Source: Moritella sp. 24 (GTDB taxonomy: Bacteria > Pseudomonadota > Gammaproteobacteria > Enterobacterales > Moritellaceae). From it: a stretch of DNA of 64,000 nt. The stretch lies in NCBI RefSeq assembly GCF_018219155.1, contig NZ_CP056123.1, positions 3,667,505 through 3,731,504 on the forward strand. The letters are read 5' to 3'. The position numbers and the translations under genes are program-made. Positions 1 through 9,162 of this stretch are shown piece after piece. Numbering within the stretch: position 1 is the stretch's first letter; each line of letters begins with the position of its first letter. Under the pieces are notes generated by a model. It was not told where the DNA came from. It worked only from the letters and a program-made list of their open reading frames with translations, and ran no database searches.

Positions 1-550
1 CAAACAAAAAGTTAGGGATAGCAAAACCAATAACGACTGCACTTGAACTCCATATATCGAATGAAGAACCATGTGAAATAGCCTTTTTAATCCCAAGTGG
101 AATCGAGATGAGATACACTAAAATCGTAGTCCATAACCCGAGTGACACTGATACCGGTAATTTATCTAACACCAAATCGATCACAGTGCTATCACGGAAA
201 AAACTATCGCCAAAATCAAATTGTAAATAGCTTTTAAGCATCAACCAATAGCGTTCATGCAAGGGTTTATCAAATCCATATAACCGTTCTAATTCTTTAA
301 TATAATCAGGATCAATACCTTGTGCGCCACGGTATGAAGAATTACCATCATTGTTTAGATTAACTTCTACTTCACCTTGACTATTACCATCAAAACGGCT
401 GGTTGCCGAAGCTTCAATACCTTGTAATTTAGCTAAAGACTGCTCAACAGGCCCACCTGGCGCGGCTTGAATAATGATAAAGTTAAGCGTAATAATACCC
501 AATAACGTCGGGATCATTAGCAAGCAACGACGCAGTATATAACTCCACAT
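1..550 (-). CDS. yejB: Peptide/microcin C-type ABC transporter permease YejB (3' part cut by window edge)
   Basis: Inner-membrane permease of the Yej oligopeptide ABC importer, which takes up peptides handed over by YejA. About 183 N-terminal codons are visible, beginning MWSYILRRCLLMIPTLLGI, a positively charged start and first membrane helix typical of DppB/OppB-type permeases. The segment rich in Asn/Gly/Ser and then DPDYIKELERLYGFDKPLHERY is the usual YejB periplasmic insertion. The ATG lies four bases after the yejA stop, with GGAAA as ribosome site, so the two genes form one leftward operon; yejE and yejF are expected just outside the window. The family assignment is firm; the C-terminal half cannot be judged. 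Confidence 0.9.
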   Translation of the reverse strand, partial: MWSYILRRCLLMIPTLLGIITLNFIIIQAAPGGPVEQSLAKLQGIEASATSRFDGNSQGEVEVNLNNDGNSSYRGAQGIDPDYIKELERLYGFDKPLHERYWLMLKSYLQFDFGDSFFRDSTVIDLVLDKLPVSVSLGLWTTILVYLISIPLGIKKAISHGSSFDIWSSSAVVIGFAIPNFLF

Positions 551-554
551 TTAG

Positions 555-2378
555 CTAATTTCCTTCCCTATTAACACCAGTACTCTCCCACCAACTATCA
601 ATGGCTAAACCATATTGAGGTAGTTTTTCTGGTCGCTGAATTTGCTGCCAATAAGCAACACGATAGCTGCTGATATGCCATTGTGGGATCACTAAATTTT
701 TCCATAATAAAACACGATCAAGTGCCTTAGTCGCAGTAACCAAACTATCGCGATCTTTCGCATTAATGACTTGCTTCACTAACGAATCAACCACAGGATC
801 TTGTAAGCCAATACGGTTACGTGTACCAGGTATATTAGAAAATTCACTTCCCCACATACTGAGTTGCTCATTACCCGGCGATAAACTTTGTGCTTGTATT
901 AGGCTGTAAACATCAAAATCAAAGTTATTCAGCCTGTTCATATACTGTGATACATCAACAATACGGATCTCAGAAGCGACACCGATACGCTGTAAGTTTT
1001 TACGAAATGGCTGAATAACACGTTCAAATGACGGGCTATAAACCAAAAATTCGATACTTAATTGCTTGCCGTTCGCATCCACCATTTTGCCTGATTTTAA
1101 CGTCCACCCCGCTTGCTTTAACAAACCAATCGCCTGACGCTGCTGTTTACGTACACGACCATCACCTTTAGTTTTATCCAGCGTATAAGGCGTGGTGAAA
1201 AGTGCAGGCGGTAATTGTGATTTAAATGGTGTCAGTAGTGCCAGTTCATCACCTTGTGGTGTTCCTGTCGCGGCAAGTTCTGAATTGCTAAAGAAACTTT
1301 CTGAACGCTTATATGCTCCATAAAATAATGTTTTATTAGTCCATTCAAAATCAAACATTAAACTCAGCGCTTTACGTACATTGGGATCTTTAAATTTGTC
1401 TTTGCGTAAATTGAACCAAAACGCCTGCATTCCTTGCGGGTTTTGATGTTGGATCTCTTCTTTGATGATACGACCAGAAGTGAATTGTTTGCCAACGTAG
1501 CCAGTAGCCCATTGTTTAGAAATATTCTCAGCTCTAAAATCAACATCGCCAGCTTTAAAGGCTTCAAACGCGATACTGCCATCTTTATAATAATCAAAAA
1601 TTATATGTTTGAAGTTATAGCGGCCACGATTTACGGGTAAGTCTTTTGCCCAATAATCATCGTTACGCTGATACTCAATACTACGGCCAGCATCGAATTT
1701 TTTGATCGTATACGGCCCCGAGCCCAACGGTATATTCAATGATGCTTTAGCAAAATCTTTGCCTTGCCAGTCTTGTTCAGAAAACACGGGTAACTGCGCT
1801 AATATCAACGCCAGTTCTTTATTTTTATTATCTTTAAAATTAAATTTAATCACTGATGTACTTTCAATATCAACGCTCGTGACATCTTTGTATTGCGCGC
1901 GTAATTGCGGTACACCTTTTTCCATCAATACATCAAAAGTAAATTTAACATCCGCAGCCGTTAACGCACTACCATCAGAAAATTTAGCCTTTGGATTTAA
2001 ATGAAAACGTACCCAACTGCGATCATCTGGCACTTCGATATATTCAGCAACTAGGCCATATAACGTAAATGCTTCATCACTGCTTTGCTGCATTAAGGTA
2101 TCAAATAAATAGCCTGTACCCGATGCAGATACCCCCTTAACAATATAACCATTGAAGTTATCAAAGCTGCCCATTGCAGCCCGACGCAATGTCCCCTCAC
2201 GAGGCGCATTTAAATTAACATAGTCGAAATGGGTAAAATCATTGCGATATGCTGGTTCGCCATGCATCGCGATTGCAGGATATAAAGGCGCACTTGTCGC
2301 AACCGTATCAGCAGTGGCAGTATGGGAGGATAATAAAGATGTAAGAAATAATAATGCAGCACTAAGAGGTTTATTCAT
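555..2378 (-). CDS. yejA: Periplasmic peptide-binding protein YejA
   Basis: Solute-binding protein (SBP family 5) that captures oligopeptides in the periplasm for the YejBEF importer. The signal peptide starts at MNKPLSAALLFLTSLLSS and ends near HTATA. The body shows family-5 features: the lobe motif SDGSALTAADVKFTFD, then YQRNDDYWAKDLPVNRGRYN, and DPNVRKALSLMFDFEW near the middle. Length (607 residues from this start) fits the family. A longer frame opens 33 bases upstream, but the chosen ATG has AAAGGA eight bases before it and begins the signal peptide directly, so it is preferred. First gene of the yej operon. Confidence 0.9.
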   Translation of the reverse strand: MNKPLSAALLFLTSLLSSHTATADTVATSAPLYPAIAMHGEPAYRNDFTHFDYVNLNAPREGTLRRAAMGSFDNFNGYIVKGVSASGTGYLFDTLMQQSSDEAFTLYGLVAEYIEVPDDRSWVRFHLNPKAKFSDGSALTAADVKFTFDVLMEKGVPQLRAQYKDVTSVDIESTSVIKFNFKDNKNKELALILAQLPVFSEQDWQGKDFAKASLNIPLGSGPYTIKKFDAGRSIEYQRNDDYWAKDLPVNRGRYNFKHIIFDYYKDGSIAFEAFKAGDVDFRAENISKQWATGYVGKQFTSGRIIKEEIQHQNPQGMQAFWFNLRKDKFKDPNVRKALSLMFDFEWTNKTLFYGAYKRSESFFSNSELAATGTPQGDELALLTPFKSQLPPALFTTPYTLDKTKGDGRVRKQQRQAIGLLKQAGWTLKSGKMVDANGKQLSIEFLVYSPSFERVIQPFRKNLQRIGVASEIRIVDVSQYMNRLNNFDFDVYSLIQAQSLSPGNEQLSMWGSEFSNIPGTRNRIGLQDPVVDSLVKQVINAKDRDSLVTATKALDRVLLWKNLVIPQWHISSYRVAYWQQIQRPEKLPQYGLAIDSWWESTGVNREGN

Positions 2379-2547
2379 GGCTGGGTTCCTTTGGCCGATG
2401 AAGTTAGTCATTTTATCTAGTTACTAAAAATAATAGCATTTAACTGTAATTTACAAGGATATAGATACTAAAGAGACGAAAATGTTCATCTTATATCCTT
2501 ATTTATTACATTGTGGTTATAACTGACCAGATTATAAATAGCGCAGA

Positions 2548-4410
2548 CTATCCTTGTTGGCGCTTAACGTAAAGTACGAGATTATCATTAGATAATGGTT
2601 TACTGGCATAGAATCCCTGATAAAAACTACAGTCCTGTCGTTGTAAAAACTCCAACTGCTGGCGGCTTTCAACCCCTTCAGCGGTGACATTAAAGCCCAT
2701 GTGTTTTGCCATTGCTAATACCGCTTCAACAATCGCCATATCAGACACGTTATAAGGAATATCTTGAATAAATGAGCGGTCAATCTTCAATTCATTCGCC
2801 GGTAAACGTTTTAAATAACTGAGCGATGAATAACCTGATCCAAAATCATCAACAGCAAAACTAACCCCTATATTTTTCAAGTCAGTCATTTTCCTAATCG
2901 CATCTTCTGCATGCTCAATCACGACAGATTCAGTAATTTCTAAATTTAATTGCATCGGGTCCATACCGGTATCATCTAATACCATGAGTACTGAATCGAC
3001 AAAGTTATCATCATGAAACTGACGTGTACTCACATTCACCGATATTTGCGGCACACAAATACCTTGAGACTGCCATTCAACAAATTGACGACACGCTGCT
3101 TGTAGTACCCATATACCAATATCGATAATTAAATCTGTTTCTTCCGCGATAGGGATGAACTCCGCAGGAGAGATCAGTTGTTTTCCGCCTAAATGCCAAC
3201 GCAATAACGCTTCAACACCAATAATCTCATTACTGTTCACCATATGCTGAGGTTGGTAATGTAAAAACAATTCATTTTTCGCAATGGCACTCTTTAGACA
3301 ATTGTAAATGTGCAGACGCTTATCAGCCTTGCGCTGCATCTTCACATTAAAGAATGATACTTTTTTACGACCATTGGATTTAGCTTGATACATTGCCGTA
3401 TCAGCTTGTTTTAATAAATCGACAGCTTGCTGGTTTTTACTGGGAAATAGGGTTACACCGATACTGGCTCCGATATGTAACGCCTGTCCCTTGTATGAAT
3501 AAGGCTCTGAAATACGTTCGATTAATCGCTCGGCGAATAAGTTAGCGTGTTGCTCTGCGTGCATTGGGTTTTCTGATAAGTCAGGTAACAAAATAACAAA
3601 TTCATCACCGCCTAAACGAGAAATAAAATCTTGTTCACGTTGTATTTCTCTTAATCGCTGCGCAACTTCGACCAATATGGCATCACCAACCGCATGCCCA
3701 AGTGAGTCATTAATCGCTTTAAAATAATCAAGATCAATAAATAAAAGCGCACCAACAACCTCTGTATTTGTTGCTAGTTCATATTGCGTTTCAATTTTTT
3801 GGTTCAGTAAACGTCGATTAGCTAATCCTGTTAACACATCAAAAAATGCCAAACTATGAAATTGTTCTTGTGATTCACTTGCTTTAGTCACCGATAATGC
3901 ACACTGAAATTCGTTATCCAGCAAACGTAAATTACGCTGAACTAAGCTTGCAATAGCGTGACAAAAAGAAATGACATGAGACGATGTAATATCATTTTTA
4001 AGCATGTCGTAAAAATTAATCACGCCAATAAATTTATCACCTTTAAATAAGGGAATAATTAATGTTACATGACTTTCTTTATTATTTTCACCTGCCGATT
4101 TAAAAATGCAATCACCTGAATTTAAACGAGATAACTCAATATCACTAAAATTAGCGCTTGCTTCTATCGTCGATATATACTGTGGTAATAACTGCACTAC
4201 ATCAGTCAATGAACCACTAAATAAATTAATATTTACAGTGGCAATATTTAATGCGTGTTGGGTTTTATTGATGAGATTTTCGAGAAATAAAATAAACTCA
4301 TTACTGTCATGCCAATCAATAACGCTCAGTTGTAATAATACACGATCAAGGTGTGTCGCATTCGTAGCAGGTTCATCTTGTGGAGTCGTTATATTACACA
4401 TGTTAGTCAT
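2548..4410 (-). CDS. GGDEF-EAL cyclic-di-GMP protein with N-terminal GAF-like domain
   Basis: Probable dual-domain cyclic-di-GMP enzyme (diguanylate cyclase plus phosphodiesterase). Roughly residues 20-165 resemble a GAF sensor (for example SHVTLIIPLFKGDKFIGVIN). The GGDEF domain begins at FFDVLTGLANRRLL and has an intact RLGGDEF active site near residue 265. The EAL domain has GVEALLRW, the metal/loop motif DDFGSGYSSLSYLKRL and TAEGVE, all intact, so both activities are possible from sequence. No transmembrane segment is obvious, so it is probably cytosolic. It stands alone, leftward, with no linked partner. Which activity dominates, and the GAF ligand, cannot be told. Confidence 0.9.
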   Translation of the reverse strand: MTNMCNITTPQDEPATNATHLDRVLLQLSVIDWHDSNEFILFLENLINKTQHALNIATVNINLFSGSLTDVVQLLPQYISTIEASANFSDIELSRLNSGDCIFKSAGENNKESHVTLIIPLFKGDKFIGVINFYDMLKNDITSSHVISFCHAIASLVQRNLRLLDNEFQCALSVTKASESQEQFHSLAFFDVLTGLANRRLLNQKIETQYELATNTEVVGALLFIDLDYFKAINDSLGHAVGDAILVEVAQRLREIQREQDFISRLGGDEFVILLPDLSENPMHAEQHANLFAERLIERISEPYSYKGQALHIGASIGVTLFPSKNQQAVDLLKQADTAMYQAKSNGRKKVSFFNVKMQRKADKRLHIYNCLKSAIAKNELFLHYQPQHMVNSNEIIGVEALLRWHLGGKQLISPAEFIPIAEETDLIIDIGIWVLQAACRQFVEWQSQGICVPQISVNVSTRQFHDDNFVDSVLMVLDDTGMDPMQLNLEITESVVIEHAEDAIRKMTDLKNIGVSFAVDDFGSGYSSLSYLKRLPANELKIDRSFIQDIPYNVSDMAIVEAVLAMAKHMGFNVTAEGVESRQQLEFLQRQDCSFYQGFYASKPLSNDNLVLYVKRQQG

Positions 4411-4556
4411 ATTATTAGCGTCAGCAATTATTTAGTTTTAATAAAAACAGCTAAGCATAATGCCTAAGCATCAGCTAGAAGACAACGAATTTAATGTAAA
4501 TGCTTATAAATGTTTAATGCGTCACACTTTTAAGTGCTTTAAAAAACTAAATCATC

Positions 4557-4578
4557 AAATGTGATACAGATCACTTTA
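4557..4578 (+). promoter_or_regulatory. Strong candidate CRP-binding site upstream of raiA
   Basis: The core TGTGA-TACAGA-TCACT with AAA and TTA flanks matches the 22-bp E. coli CRP consensus (AAATGTGATCTAGATCACATTT) at most positions. Its centre is about 73 bases before the raiA ATG, suitable for activation of a promoter starting near 4605-4610. Binding is inferred. Confidence 0.7.
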
Positions 4579-4640
4579 TTTTAACCTGAAAGTCGTATTC
4601 TGAAGTTGAACCAATAAAGGGTAAACACAAGGAGATGTCT

Positions 4641-5027
4641 ATGACATTTGAAATAACCAGTAAAGAAATTAAAGTTACGGCTCCTATGCGCGAAAAGCTC
4701 GCGATGAAGTACGCTAAGTTAGAGCGCTTCAACATTCCGATGATTAATCCGCATGTAACTATCACGAAAGATAAGAACTGCGTTAAAAAAATTGAAGCTA
4801 GCATTCATCTACCACAAGGCCAACTATTAGCAGTTTCTGAAGGAGAAGATCTTTACGCTGCAATTACTATTTTAGGCCAAAAACTAGAGCGTCAATTAAA
4901 TAAATACAGCGACAAGCATTCAGAGCATCGCAGTGGTAAAGAACAATGTCGAGCAGGTGTTATTAGTGGTGAAGAACTACCTGTCGAAAAGATTTCTGAC
5001 GAAGAATTAGAACTCGCAGAGTATTAA
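4641..5027 (+). CDS. raiA: Ribosome-associated translation inhibitor RaiA (HPF family)
   Basis: Cold-shock/stationary-phase factor that binds the small ribosomal subunit and blocks translation. The product begins MTFEITSKEIKVTAPMREKL and carries the family segments NPHVTITKDKN and LYAAITILGQKLERQLNK, with an acidic C-terminal tail; 128 residues is long-RaiA size. An ATG six bases upstream overlaps the AAGGAG ribosome site and so cannot be the start; this one has six-base spacing. A CRP-like site lies upstream, and pheA follows after a terminator, the gene order found in E. coli. Confidence 0.93.
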   Translation: MTFEITSKEIKVTAPMREKLAMKYAKLERFNIPMINPHVTITKDKNCVKKIEASIHLPQGQLLAVSEGEDLYAAITILGQKLERQLNKYSDKHSEHRSGKEQCRAGVISGEELPVEKISDEELELAEY

Positions 5028-5078
5028 TCGAAAAGACTAAAATCTTCTGATTCCCAACTTTATATGGGAACAACAAAT

Positions 5079-5106
5079 AAGCGCAGCATAGGACTGCGCT
5101 TTTTTA
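5079..5106 (+). terminator. Rho-independent terminator after raiA
   Basis: AAGCGCAG and CTGCGCTT form an eight-base stem around a seven-base loop, followed by a T run. It separates raiA from pheA. A smaller inverted repeat (TTCCCA/TGGGAA) lies just before it at 5051-5070. Confidence 0.85.
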
Positions 5107-5242
5107 TTTCCGCAGTTTGCCTCTGACACCTTGACTTTGCCCCCCTAGATAAATAAATTAAACAATCAATTATAAATAAATGTGCATCATTAGGCATATA
5201 TAACTAAATAACCTTATAGAGTACGCACAAGGATCCTATTTC

Positions 5243-6409
5243 ATGGCAGACCTCAACGATATTAGAACTCGTATCACCACGCTTGATAGTAATTTATTAA
5301 AGCTACTATCCGAACGCAGAGACTTAGCCATCGAAGTGGCAAAGAGTAAGCAATCGACGAGTAAACCTGTACGCGATCAAGATCGTGAGCAACAATTATT
5401 AGTGCGTTTAATTAATCAGGGTCGTGAACTTGGTCTTGATAGTAATTACATCATGAATATTTACCATTCGATTCTTGAAGATTCAGTATTATTACAGCAA
5501 GCTTTTTTACAACAAATCAAAAATCCAAATGCCGCAGTACCTGTTGCGCGTGTCGCTTTCTTAGGTGATAAGGGCTCTTATTCAAACCTTGCTTGTAAAA
5601 AATACTTCGCTCGCCAAGATGATAGTTTAGTAGAACTAGGCTTCCCTACATTCCAACAGATCATTAAAGCTGTAGAAAAAGGTCAAGCTGACTACGGTAT
5701 GCTACCGATTGAAAATACTTCTTCTGGCAGCATTAATGACGTTTATGACCTACTACAACATACAAGCTTATCAATTGTGGGTGAACTGACGCAGCCAATT
5801 GAGCATAGTTTAATCACAACATGTGATACTGACTTATCAAAAATTGAAACGATCTACGCTCATCCGCAACCTTTTGCACAATGCTCACTGTTTTTAAGTG
5901 CGCACCCACACATTAAAATTGAATTTGTAGACAGTTCATCAGCTGCAATGGCAAAAGTAAAAGAACTGAACACTGAAACTGTCGCTGCAATAGGCAGTAT
6001 AACAGGCGGTGAATTATACGGTTTGACTCCAATCCGTACTGGCCTAGCAAATCAAACTGAAAACTACAGTCGCTTTATTGTTGTCGCACGTAAACCTGTC
6101 GATGTTGCGGTTCAAATCCCGTCTAAAACAACATTTATCATGTCTACTGGTCAACAAGCGGGTTGTTTAGTTGAAGCATTATTAGTATTACGCGAACAAG
6201 GCGTTAATATGACGAAATTAGAATCACGCCCTATCCAAGGTAACCCTTGGGAAGAAATGTTCTATATTGATGTTGCAGCTAACTTACAATCAGAAAAAAT
6301 GCAGACGGTCATTAAACAGTTAACACGCATTACCAACCAACTAAAAGTATTGGGCTGTTATCCAAGTGAAGATGTTGCTGCGACTGATGTACCAGAAGAG
6401 TTACTTTAA
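5243..6409 (+). CDS. pheA: Bifunctional chorismate mutase / prephenate dehydratase (P-protein)
   Basis: Makes phenylpyruvate from chorismate through prephenate, for phenylalanine synthesis. Residues 1-90 are an AroQ chorismate mutase (RTRITTLDSNLLKLLSERRD, Arg and Lys of the active site present). Residues about 105-285 are the dehydratase, with YGMLPIENTSSGSIND and a TRF-like SRFIVVAR. The ACT regulatory domain holds ESRP and a GCLV in place of the GALV seen in E. coli; both are known phenylalanine-feedback segments. AAGGA lies nine bases before the ATG. No phenylalanine-rich leader peptide is visible upstream, so attenuation as in E. coli is not supported. It converges with tyrA. Confidence 0.96.
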   Translation: MADLNDIRTRITTLDSNLLKLLSERRDLAIEVAKSKQSTSKPVRDQDREQQLLVRLINQGRELGLDSNYIMNIYHSILEDSVLLQQAFLQQIKNPNAAVPVARVAFLGDKGSYSNLACKKYFARQDDSLVELGFPTFQQIIKAVEKGQADYGMLPIENTSSGSINDVYDLLQHTSLSIVGELTQPIEHSLITTCDTDLSKIETIYAHPQPFAQCSLFLSAHPHIKIEFVDSSSAAMAKVKELNTETVAAIGSITGGELYGLTPIRTGLANQTENYSRFIVVARKPVDVAVQIPSKTTFIMSTGQQAGCLVEALLVLREQGVNMTKLESRPIQGNPWEEMFYIDVAANLQSEKMQTVIKQLTRITNQLKVLGCYPSEDVAATDVPEELL

Positions 6410-6504
6410 TTTATAAGAAACGTTATTTTATAAAGAAGCTGTCTTATAAAAATAGCGTTATGAATAAAGCGATTGAATAAATAGCATAATGAAACAGCAG
6501 ATAT

Positions 6505-6535
6505 AAAAAAGAGCATCATCGAGATGCTCTTTTTA
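6505..6535. terminator. Bidirectional terminator between pheA and tyrA
   Basis: GAGCATC and GATGCTC form a stem around ATCGA, with A-run on the left and T-run on the right, so it can end transcription of both convergent genes. Its right side runs into the tandem repeat at the end of tyrA. Confidence 0.85.
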
Positions 6536-6633
6536 TTTTCAACACCGAACTTTTAATTCTCAGCAGCAAGCTTTCAATTCTCAACACTAAGATTTTAGTT
6601 CTCAATACCAAGCTTTTAGTTCTCAACACCAAA
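6529..6633. repeat. Degenerate 21-bp tandem repeat derived from the 3' end of tyrA
   Basis: Five units of 21 bases, from 6529, 6550, 6571, 6592 and 6613, with consensus near CTTTTAGTTCTCAACACCAAG. The 6613-6633 unit is the last coding part of tyrA (FGVEN and stop); the others lie beyond the stop. Because 21 is a multiple of three, the tyrA frame meets a stop in each of the next three units. Units differ by 2-5 bases, so the array is not very recent. Confidence 0.85.
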
Positions 6634-7758
6634 GAATTGGCGATTATCATTTGCTTGTAATAACAAGCTACGACTTTCTTGCAGGAACTGCGTTGAATAG
6701 TCACCAAACCAATCCGATACCATTTCAAACGAACGAATAAAGCCTTCTTTATCGTTACGCTCTAACATATCAGCCGCTTGCATAAATCGTTCAGCATAAC
6801 GACGGATCATCGATACGTTATTATCAGATGATAAAATAATATCAGCATACAAGGTTGGGTCTTGTGCAAACAGACGCCCTACCATCGCTAATTCTAAGCG
6901 ATAGATCGGTGAGCTCAGATCCAATAATTGCTGTAGATCTGGGTTCTCTTCCGCTAAATGTGCACCGTATACAAACGTCGTAAAGTGACGTAATGCTTGG
7001 ATGAGAGTCATCGCTTCATCATGTTGCTTCGCGTCAACATCATAAATACGTGCGCCCCAGATTTGCATTTGATCTAACAGCCATTGATATTTATCGCTGT
7101 CACGGCCATCACAACAAACAATAACCTGCTTTGCTAAATTACCCACATCAGGACCAAACATTGGATGTAGCCCGACAACAGGTCCTTGATGTATATTCAA
7201 CATCGCTTGCAATGGTTTGTTTTTAATACTAGTTATATCAGCTAACACACAATCTTTAGGTAAACGGCCTAACTTAGCAATAATGGTTTCTGTTAGATTA
7301 ATTGGCACTGACACAACCACAAGTCCAGCATTGGCAAATAACGCATCCGCATTATCCCAATCACCTTGCTCAAGAATATCAACTTGATAACCAGAGAGGC
7401 GGAACATGCGTACAAACAGCATACCTAATTTACCCGCACCACCAATCACGACAATGCGGCCAAGGTCTGGTTTTACAGTTTTAAAACCTGAGTCTTTTTC
7501 TGATGCGTATGATTCTCGCATGACACGACGTAATACATCTTCAATCAACGCGCCAGGAACGCCTTTCGACTCCGCTTCTTCACGTCGTTTTTCCAGCATA
7601 GCGACTTCACGTTCAGGTACGTAAATTGGTAAGCCATGCTCACTCTTTATCTCCCCGACTTCAGCAACTAATGCTAATCGTTGTGCCAGCAGGTCAACCA
7701 ATTGTTGGTCAACATCATCGATTTTATCTCTTAACTTACCTAACGGATCCAGTTTCAC
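6616..7758 (-). CDS. tyrA: Bifunctional chorismate mutase / prephenate dehydrogenase (T-protein)
   Basis: Converts chorismate to 4-hydroxyphenylpyruvate for tyrosine synthesis. Residues 1-90 are an AroQ mutase ([20 protein letters not shown]). The dehydrogenase begins near residue 100 with the NAD-binding glycine motif [13 protein letters not shown] and contains [10 protein letters not shown] and the conserved [14 protein letters not shown]. At 380 residues it is full length. The start is GTG, with GAGG ten bases before; an ATG eight bases upstream is out of frame. aroF precedes it by about 50 bases on the same strand, giving the classic tyrosine operon aroF-tyrA. Its last seven codons are repeated downstream. 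Confidence 0.96.
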   Translation of the reverse strand: MKLDPLGKLRDKIDDVDQQLVDLLAQRLALVAEVGEIKSEHGLPIYVPEREVAMLEKRREEAESKGVPGALIEDVLRRVMRESYASEKDSGFKTVKPDLGRIVVIGGAGKLGMLFVRMFRLSGYQVDILEQGDWDNADALFANAGLVVVSVPINLTETIIAKLGRLPKDCVLADITSIKNKPLQAMLNIHQGPVVGLHPMFGPDVGNLAKQVIVCCDGRDSDKYQWLLDQMQIWGARIYDVDAKQHDEAMTLIQALRHFTTFVYGAHLAEENPDLQQLLDLSSPIYRLELAMVGRLFAQDPTLYADIILSSDNNVSMIRRYAERFMQAADMLERNDKEGFIRSFEMVSDWFGDYSTQFLQESRSLLLQANDNRQFFGVEN

Positions 7759-7810
7759 TGACCATTTACCTCGTGACGTCCTTGATGTATATAGCGACTC
7801 TATTTAAATA

Positions 7811-8890
7811 CTATGCTCTTTTATTTAAACAGTCGCTTAACTCAGTTGCAGTTTCGCGCAATAATGTTTCTGTTGTATCCCAATCAATACATGCATCAGT
7901 AACAGATACACCGTATGCCATATCAGCAATAGGTTGTTCTGACGACTGGTTTCCACCATTTAAGTGACTTTCAATCATCACACCAATAATAGAGCTATTA
8001 CCTTCTTGAATTTGGTGAATCACATTTTTTGCTACTAGCGGCTGTAGTTCGTGATTTTTATTTGAATTCGCATGACTGCAATCAACCATCAAGCTTGGGC
8101 GTAAGCCAGCTTTAACCATATCCTGCTCTGCTAATGCAACGGCAACTGAATCATAGTTAGGTTGCTTACCACCACGTAAAATCACATGGCCATCAGGATT
8201 ACCCTGCGTTTGTAGTAACGCGACTTGACCATCTTGGTTAATACCCATGAAACGGTGTGAATGTGACGCAGACTTCATCGCATTAATTGCGGTTGATAAA
8301 CTACCATCAGTGCCATTTTTGAAACCAACAGGCATAGACAGACCTGATGCCATTTCACGGTGAGTTTGTGATTCAGTGGTACGCGCACCAATCGCAGACC
8401 AAGCAAATAACTCTGCAAGGTATTGTGGACTAATTGGATCAAGTGCTTCGGTTGCAGTTGGAATTTCCATTTCAGCAAGCGTAATAAGTAATTTACGTGC
8501 GTTAATTAGGCCTGTTTCGACATCAAATGAGCCATCCATGTGTGGGTCATTGATAGCCCCTTTCCAACCAACCGTTGTACGTGGTTTTTCGAAATACACA
8601 CGCATAACAATATAAAGGTGTTCGCCTAAATCGTCATGTAGTGCTTTTAATTTATCAGCGTATTCTAATGCCGCTTTATCGTCATGAATTGAGCAAGGTC
8701 CACACACAACAAGCAAACGCTTATCTTTACCTGCGATAATGTTTGCAATCGTTTCACGTGCAGTTTGTATATAGCCAAGTGCATGATCTGAAATAGGTAA
8801 TTTAGCTTTTAATTCAGAGGGTGTCATCAATACTTGTTCAGAACAAATATGCACATTATTTAAGGTATCTTTTTCCATTACGTTGCTCAT
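7811..8890 (-). CDS. aroF: 3-deoxy-7-phosphoheptulonate (DAHP) synthase, tyrosine-type AroF
   Basis: First step of the shikimate pathway: phosphoenolpyruvate plus erythrose 4-phosphate to DAHP. It has LLVVCGPCSIHD, MRVYFEKPRTTVGWKG, the GARTTESQTHREMASGLS segment and DCSHANSNK, all class I DAHP synthase motifs. The N-terminus EKDTLNNVHICSEQVLMTP matches E. coli AroF more closely than AroG or AroH, and linkage to tyrA supports the tyrosine-sensitive isozyme. Start codon is uncertain: the first ATG has AGGA only three bases before it, while the methionine at residue 5 aligns with the E. coli start. No convincing TyrR box was found upstream. Confidence 0.94.
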   Translation of the reverse strand: MSNVMEKDTLNNVHICSEQVLMTPSELKAKLPISDHALGYIQTARETIANIIAGKDKRLLVVCGPCSIHDDKAALEYADKLKALHDDLGEHLYIVMRVYFEKPRTTVGWKGAINDPHMDGSFDVETGLINARKLLITLAEMEIPTATEALDPISPQYLAELFAWSAIGARTTESQTHREMASGLSMPVGFKNGTDGSLSTAINAMKSASHSHRFMGINQDGQVALLQTQGNPDGHVILRGGKQPNYDSVAVALAEQDMVKAGLRPSLMVDCSHANSNKNHELQPLVAKNVIHQIQEGNSSIIGVMIESHLNGGNQSSEQPIADMAYGVSVTDACIDWDTTETLLRETATELSDCLNKRA

Positions 8891-9162
8891 ATATCCTATT
8901 TATTATATATAAACAACATACCGTAGCAGAATGTGATTGCAAGTAATATTTTTGTCTGAAAAACGTGATGAAAGACTACATACTTTCAAATGAAAGCTGT
9001 GTTAACATGAACAACAGAAATTACCGAAATTCAATGAAAAGAAATATTCTCCTAATGAATAGCGCTACCGATAATAGTCTTATTGACTTTGTAGACAATA
9101 TTCATAATAGTTAACGGTAATACCTTACAATCGATCAATAATATAATTGTGGACATAAAATA

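Noticed and set aside
1364-2004. Several frames opposite or beside yejA
   Set aside because: All lie inside yejA, which is supported by its full-length family pattern.
2455-2500. AAGGATATAGAT/TATATCCTT inverted repeat after the GGDEF-EAL gene
   Set aside because: The loop is about 25 bases and no T run follows, so I did not list it as a terminator.
5107-5242. A pheA leader peptide with attenuator
   Set aside because: The only short frame with ATG (MCIIRHI) has no phenylalanine run, and no terminator/antiterminator pair lies before pheA.
6516-6728. A 70-residue frame with LVLRTKS-type heptads on the minus strand
   Set aside because: It is one reading frame of the 21-bp repeat and of the tyrA end; 21 bases give a seven-residue period automatically. 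No ribosome site.
7302-7967. Three plus-strand frames across tyrA and aroF
   Set aside because: They overlap well-supported genes, share no domain with known proteins and have no ribosome sites.
8891-9162. TyrR boxes upstream of aroF
   Set aside because: TGAAAG-N8-CTTTCA at 8969-8988 is an inverted repeat, but it lacks TGTAAA-N6-TTTACA spacing and bases.
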